Assembly: GCF_003614185.1 (NCBI RefSeq)
Contig: NZ_KZ987724.1
Span: forward strand, 1,232,159 to 1,296,158
Reading direction: 5' to 3'
DNA: 64,000 bases
Source: Paenibacillus aceti
GTDB taxonomy: Bacteria; Bacillota; Bacilli; Paenibacillales; Paenibacillaceae
Shown here: positions 60,081 through 64,000 of the stretch, in pieces
Position numbering within the stretch: position 1 is the first letter of the stretch
How the letters are laid out: every line of letters starts with the position of its first letter
Position numbers and translations under genes: made by a program
The notes under the pieces: model-generated
Database searches by the model: none
What the model saw: the letters and a program-made list of their open reading frames with translations, nothing else
What the model was told of the DNA's origin: nothing

Positions 60081-60110
60081 AATTGCATTAAATCTACATT
60101 TAACGCAATT
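60081..60110. promoter_or_regulatory. 30-bp palindrome upstream of the recombinase gene
   Basis: AATTGCATTAAAT (60081-60093), CTAC, ATTTAACGCAATT (60098-60110). The 13-bp arms match at 12 of 13 positions. A minus-strand TATAAT (60114-60119) lies immediately upstream for the recombinase gene. The size and symmetry fit either a repressor operator or a tyrosine-recombinase core site. Confidence 0.6.
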
Positions 60111-60200
60111 AATATTATAGCAGAAATGCGGTGTTTATGGTGTTTCGTTACACTCGACACGGGTCGATTCGTCGATATTTACACTTCAATCCTACTAAAT

Positions 60201-60230
60201 TTGAATCAGCTTCATCTTTGAGGATATAAT
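60201..60230 (+). promoter_or_regulatory. Promoter of the AI-2E family gene
   Basis: TTGAAT (60201-60206), 18-bp spacer, TATAAT (60225-60230). Confidence 0.65.
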
Positions 60231-60277
60231 TAGGAAATAAAAACAATTCTAAAGATAAAACAAGATGGGGGAGTCGT

Positions 60278-61474
60278 GTGAGCAAACTTAATAAATTTAT
60301 TAAAATATGCCTAGCTGTCGCGCTAGTGCTGGTCATTGTGTATCTGTGCTCGAAGGTGGATTTTATTTTTACGCCGATTAGATCGTTAACGAAGGTTATT
60401 CTTATTCCATTACTGTTATCGGGATTCTTCTATTATATGCTGCGTCCGCTGGTAGACTATATGGAGCGGCATAAGATCAAACGAATGATATCCATTCTAC
60501 TAATCTATCTGGTCATGGCCATTCTGATCACAGGCTTTATTATTGGCGTATGGCCGTCACTGAGTGCCCAGATCACGAATCTGCTACTGAGTGCCCCGGA
60601 TTATTTGAATAAATTCAGTCACCAGCTCATGGAGCTGGAGGAGAACGGCGTACTCGCGGACCTCTTGCCTGAGGACTTCAGCCTGCTGTCTAATATGTCC
60701 GAATATTTGAACAGAGGCTTCTCCTTATTAAGCAATTATGTCTCCGGATTGTTCTCATTCTTCTCTAACTTTGCGATCATCCTGTTCACGACACCGTTGC
60801 TGCTGTTCTATATGCTTAAGGAAGGGAATAAATTCAGCCGTGGGATCGCCCGTTTCTTTCCAAGACGATACCATCAGGATGTAAAAGAGGTCACCACAGA
60901 GATCGATAGTGCGCTGAGCGGCTATATTATCAGCAGAGTGTTGGTCAATGTGGCCCTGGGCGTATTGATGTATATAGGCTTCCTGTTCCTTGGATTACCC
61001 TATGCACTTCTGCTCACAGTAATTGCGGTCATTCTGAATTTCATTCCGTTCTTCGGTGCGATTCTGTCCTCCATTCCGATCGTCATTATCGGTTGGATCG
61101 AATCTCCATCGATGGCGATCTGGTCGCTCGTGATCATACTCGTGGCCCAGCAAATTCAGGATAATCTGATCTCACCACTCATCTTCGGCAAGAAGCTGGA
61201 CATTCATCCGATTACGACGATTATCCTCGTGCTCGCCGGCGGCGATTTATTCGGTATTATCGGCATGCTGATTATTATTCCTGTCTATATGTTCTTCAAG
61301 ATTATCATCATCAAGATATACGAGATCTTCTTCAAGAGTCAGTGGGAGGCGGAGGATGAAGCTGAGGCCGTGCAGTCAGAAGCTACTCTTGATGAGCAGA
61401 GTGAAGCCCCCAGCGATCCTGTAGCAACAGTGGATTCAGAGGATTCAAATTCAACGGATACACCATCGAAATAA
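60278..61474 (+). CDS. AI-2E family membrane transporter
   Basis: 398 residues from GTG 60278 after GGGGGAG. Two N-terminal membrane helices, a large middle segment (SAPDYLNKFSHQLMELEENG), then five or six helices with the family pattern (SRVLVNVALGVLMYIGFLFL, LNFIPFFGAILSSIPIVIIG, VAQQIQDNLISPLIFGKKLD, IHPITTIILVLAGG). The acidic C-terminal tail is unusually long and Ser/Glu/Asp-rich. Family members include the autoinducer-2 exporter TqsA and Na+(Li+)/H+ antiporters. Which function applies is not shown. Confidence 0.9.
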   Translation: MSKLNKFIKICLAVALVLVIVYLCSKVDFIFTPIRSLTKVILIPLLLSGFFYYMLRPLVDYMERHKIKRMISILLIYLVMAILITGFIIGVWPSLSAQITNLLLSAPDYLNKFSHQLMELEENGVLADLLPEDFSLLSNMSEYLNRGFSLLSNYVSGLFSFFSNFAIILFTTPLLLFYMLKEGNKFSRGIARFFPRRYHQDVKEVTTEIDSALSGYIISRVLVNVALGVLMYIGFLFLGLPYALLLTVIAVILNFIPFFGAILSSIPIVIIGWIESPSMAIWSLVIILVAQQIQDNLISPLIFGKKLDIHPITTIILVLAGGDLFGIIGMLIIIPVYMFFKIIIIKIYEIFFKSQWEAEDEAEAVQSEATLDEQSEAPSDPVATVDSEDSNSTDTPSK

Positions 61475-61480
61475 AACCTA

Positions 61481-61523
61481 AAAAAATCCCGTTCTCTCTA
61501 TCAAAAGAGAAGACGGGATTTTG
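61481..61523. terminator. Bidirectional terminator between AI-2E and fabV genes
   Basis: AAAATCCCGTTCTCT and AGAGAAGACGGGATTTT form a long stem with A and T runs on both sides, between convergent genes. Confidence 0.9.
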
Positions 61524-61528
61524 TATTA

Positions 61529-62713
61529 TTAAACTAAATTCGGAATGTCTACGCTCGGATCAACGTCTGCTTCATAATCGACCCCTTCGGTCCGGAAGCC
61601 GAATAATTGGAAGAAGTCCTGCTGATATCCAGCCAGATCTGATAATTCATTCACATTATCCGTCTCAATTGTGGCCCAGCGCTTCATCACCTCGGTCTGG
61701 ATATTGTCGCGCATTTCCCAATCATCGATGCGGATCAAGCAATTCTCGTCCTTGGCATTCTCATTATATAAATGCTCCGCGAACAAGCGGTACATTTGCT
61801 GGATGCAGTTCTCGTGCAGGCCATTCTCCTTCATCACTTGGTACAGCGTCGAGATATAGAGCGGAACTACCGGAATCGCCGAGCTGGATTGGGTCACAAG
61901 CGCCTTGTTCACCGATACAAAAGCCCGTCCACCCTTGGAGGCCAGCAGATCTTGCAATTGATGCGCTGTTTGCTCCAGATCATTCTTCGCCTTACCAATC
62001 GTTCCTTCGCGATAAATAGGATGTGTGATCTCCGGACCGATATAAGAATAAGCCACCGTAGTCGCTCCATCAGCCAGTACACCCGCTTCCAACAGCTGAT
62101 CGATCCACATTCTCCAGTCCTCACCGCCCATGACAGCGATCGTCTGTCTAACCTCTTCCTCCGTAGCCGGTTCGATACTGGTCATCGATACTTCACCCGT
62201 ATGGAAGTTCATCGTCTTGTTGGAATAAGCTTCTCCAATCGGCTTGATCACCGAAGAGAAGGTCTCGCCCGTCACCGGATGGGTGCGGCGTGGGGAAGCT
62301 ACGCTGTATACGACCAGGTCAACTTGGCCGAATTCGGATTTGATCAGATCAATCGTCTTCGTCTTGATCTCATTGGAGAAGGCATCGCCGACGATGCTGA
62401 AGGATTTCAGCCCTTGGCTCTGTGCGGCCTGTTCAAACGCTGCTGAATTGTACCAGCCCGCCGTTGCGGTACGTACACCTTCAGCCGCCTTGTCGAAGAA
62501 TACGCCGATCGTGTTGGCGCCAGCGCCGAATGCCGCGGCAATCCGGGAAGCTAGTCCATAACCGGTCGAAGCACCTACGACGAGCACGTTGACTGGTCCT
62601 GTAATTTTCTTTTGCGCTTTGACATATTCAATCTGTTGCTCGATCTGCTTCGCACATCCTTCTGGATGCGCTGTCGTACAAATGAAACCACGTGTCTTGG
62701 GCTTAATGATCAT
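61529..62713 (-). CDS. fabV: Trans-2-enoyl-ACP/CoA reductase, FabV type
   Basis: 394 residues. An SDR-like NAD-binding fold with VLVVGASTGYGLASRIAAAF near 45 and the FabV/TER active site YSYIGPEITHPIYREGTIGK, which gives Tyr-X8-Lys (Y, eight residues, K). The C-terminal helices (MYRLFAEHLYN, FGFRTEGVDYEADVDP) match the family. FabV reduces trans-2-enoyl-ACP in fatty acid elongation and is known to be little affected by triclosan. Start at 62713, with AAAGGGGAAA upstream on the minus strand. The gene stands apart from other fab genes. Confidence 0.95.
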   Translation of the reverse strand: MIIKPKTRGFICTTAHPEGCAKQIEQQIEYVKAQKKITGPVNVLVVGASTGYGLASRIAAAFGAGANTIGVFFDKAAEGVRTATAGWYNSAAFEQAAQSQGLKSFSIVGDAFSNEIKTKTIDLIKSEFGQVDLVVYSVASPRRTHPVTGETFSSVIKPIGEAYSNKTMNFHTGEVSMTSIEPATEEEVRQTIAVMGGEDWRMWIDQLLEAGVLADGATTVAYSYIGPEITHPIYREGTIGKAKNDLEQTAHQLQDLLASKGGRAFVSVNKALVTQSSSAIPVVPLYISTLYQVMKENGLHENCIQQMYRLFAEHLYNENAKDENCLIRIDDWEMRDNIQTEVMKRWATIETDNVNELSDLAGYQQDFFQLFGFRTEGVDYEADVDPSVDIPNLV

Positions 62714-62782
62714 CTAAAAGATTTCCCCTTTACTATGTAATGTAATGAATTGTTGAATACAAACCATCTCTATCTCTAGAGA

Positions 62783-62812
62783 ATTATAGCAAATCTCACA
62801 ATATGAATACAA
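62783..62812 (-). promoter_or_regulatory. Promoter of fabV
   Basis: On the minus strand TTGTAT (62812-62807), 18-bp spacer, TATAAT (62788-62783). Confidence 0.6.
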
Positions 62813-62859
62813 AGGTTATATTATAAGCGTTATTCCCGAGTCTATGGATAAATCATGAT

Positions 62860-62888
62860 TTGATTAAATTCGCGGGGAATTATAATAT
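62860..62888 (+). promoter_or_regulatory. Promoter of the MATE gene
   Basis: TTGATT (62860-62865), 17-bp spacer, TAATAT (62883-62888), 37 bp upstream of the start codon. Confidence 0.5.
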
Positions 62889-62925
62889 TATAGGCAGCAT
62901 TATTGTACGGGACAGGAGAGTTGAA

Positions 62926-64000
62926 ATGAGAGAAGCTTATTCTTTAACCGAGGGCCCTATAGCCTCGACTTTATTGAAATTAACACTACCTATCATTGCT
63001 ACTAACTTCATATCTACGACCTATGGGTTGATCGATATGATCTGGGTAGGCCGATTGGGGAGCGGCCCGGTGGCAGCGATTGGAACCGCGAGTTTCTTCA
63101 TCAATCTGGCGTTGGCACTGTCAACGATGATTACGATTGGGACAGGGATTAAGGTGGCCCATAGTGTAGGCGAAGGCGAAGAGTCCAGAGCTCTGATATA
63201 CATCAAGAACGGATTCATTATGTCCTTGCTCCTAAGTATCCTGTACACTATAGTGATATTATTCACAAAAAATAAGCTGATCGGCTTTTTCGAATTAGCG
63301 AATGAAGAAATCGAGTGGATGGCGATCCAGTTCCTCGTTATCTCCTTGTTTGGCTCGATCTTTACGATTATCAATACTCTGTTCAGCACCATCCTGAACT
63401 CCTACGGAAATAGTAAACAGCCTTTTAAAATATTCACGCTAGGCTTTCTGGTCAATATGCTGATCGATCCTCTGCTGATTTTTGGATTAGGGCCTATTCC
63501 GGGGATGGGGGTTCTGGGGGCAGCCATCGCCACCCTGATCGCGAATCTGGTGGTTACCGGTTTATTCATCCTGCGTACGAAGAATACTTCGCTATTCTCA
63601 TTGCGGAAGAAGTCGGATATTCAGCTGATGAAAGAGGTTATCAAACTCGGAGCTCCAATCACGATTCAGCGGGTAACCTTCATCATCATCTCCATTATTA
63701 TCGCCAAGCTTATCGTCCAATGGGGGGCGGAGGCGATTGCCGTACAGAAGGTCGGTATCCAGATCGAAGCGATATCTTATATGACCATCGGCGGACTACA
63801 GGGCGCCATTGCGGCTTTCTTCGGTCAAAACTATGGCGCGAGACGGCTCGACCGCATTCATCGAGGATATTATCAGGCCTTGCTGCTAACGGTTATTTTC
63901 GGCGCTTTGATCTCAGTTATTTTCATTCTATTCCCTGGTCAGCTCTTCTCGCTATTCCTGAGTGAGGCTAGCAGTCTGGCACTAGGAACCGACTATATGA
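62926..64000 (+). CDS. MATE-family multidrug/cation antiporter, 3'-truncated by window edge
   Basis: The frame opens at ATG 62926 after GACAGGAGAG and runs off the window. About 358 residues are visible (MREAYSLTEGPIASTLLKLT, ISTTYGLIDMIWVGRLGSGP, GGLQGAIAAFFGQNYGARRL). Roughly nine to ten membrane segments are seen, with the family pattern LPIIATN in helix 1, VAAIGTAS in helix 2 and NxxGxxxQP-like NSYGNSKQPFKIF. MATE proteins export drugs or organic cations using H+ or Na+ gradients. The C-terminal part lies beyond the window. The substrate is unknown. Confidence 0.92.
   Translation, partial: MREAYSLTEGPIASTLLKLTLPIIATNFISTTYGLIDMIWVGRLGSGPVAAIGTASFFINLALALSTMITIGTGIKVAHSVGEGEESRALIYIKNGFIMSLLLSILYTIVILFTKNKLIGFFELANEEIEWMAIQFLVISLFGSIFTIINTLFSTILNSYGNSKQPFKIFTLGFLVNMLIDPLLIFGLGPIPGMGVLGAAIATLIANLVVTGLFILRTKNTSLFSLRKKSDIQLMKEVIKLGAPITIQRVTFIIISIIIAKLIVQWGAEAIAVQKVGIQIEAISYMTIGGLQGAIAAFFGQNYGARRLDRIHRGYYQALLLTVIFGALISVIFILFPGQLFSLFLSEASSLALGTDYM

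Noticed and set aside
63021-63392. 123-codon minus-strand frame near the window end
   Set aside because: Antisense to the MATE transporter frame, which is open from 62926 to the window edge with clear family motifs.

Overview
The window looks like a chromosomal segment of a Paenibacillus-type member of the Bacillales. This is inferred from roughly balanced base composition with strong AGGAGG-type ribosome sites, frequent TTG and GTG starts, a T-box leader, YesM/YesN-type two-component regulation of a sugar ABC transporter, a family 8 glycosyl hydrolase carrying an F5/8 type C module, RsgA, AmpS and LCP-family proteins. No rRNA, tRNA, CRISPR array or intact insertion sequence was seen.

Layout. 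1-5.2 kb: end of a sugar-phosphate isomerase/epimerase, a secreted Cu/Zn superoxide dismutase, a secreted beta-helix protein and a GH8 glucanase. 5.3-12.7 kb: a SWIM/SNF2 helicase, a divergent XRE regulator/TPR protein pair, a self-regulated MerR/TipAS regulator and the haem oxidase HemY/CgoX. 13.1-15.1 kb: proS behind a complete T-box leader with a CCG specifier. 15.4-20.6 kb: aminopeptidase and the cysJI sulfite reductase operon. 21.5-27.9 kb: sugar ABC importer with its YesM/YesN pair. 28-32.8 kb: a 1431-residue double-activase fusion with an overlapping TetR gene and a palindrome at the operon start. 33-42.4 kb: DsbA/FrnE-like protein, cardiolipin synthase, RsgA, a tyrosine phosphatase, an MmyB-like regulator, FabF and MurB. 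42.6-56.3 kb: an envelope region with four lipoproteins or lipoprotein-like proteins, an ABC-2 exporter, an ECF sigma factor, an OmpR-type two-component system, a SEDS protein, a PAP2 phosphatase and an LCP protein. 56.3-64 kb: an AraC remnant, a phosphotransferase, a HepT-MntA type toxin-antitoxin pair beside a tyrosine recombinase, an AI-2E exporter, FabV and the start of a MATE transporter.

The least expected feature is in the intergenic DNA. At least seven elements of about 180-190 bp each carry four short imperfect palindromes with centres spaced about 50, 60 and 50 bp. The palindrome core is the same inside an element but differs between elements (CCTGCA/TGCAGG, TTGCA-type, GGACA/TGTCC, TAACGA/TCGTTA). 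The sequences between the palindromes are recognisably related, clearly within the CCTGCA group and more weakly across core types. This looks like one modular repeat family with exchangeable palindrome cores, which I cannot match to a described family.

All calls come from reading the sequence by eye. Start codons were adjusted where a Shine-Dalgarno site decided the matter. Promoters, operators and terminators are predictions.
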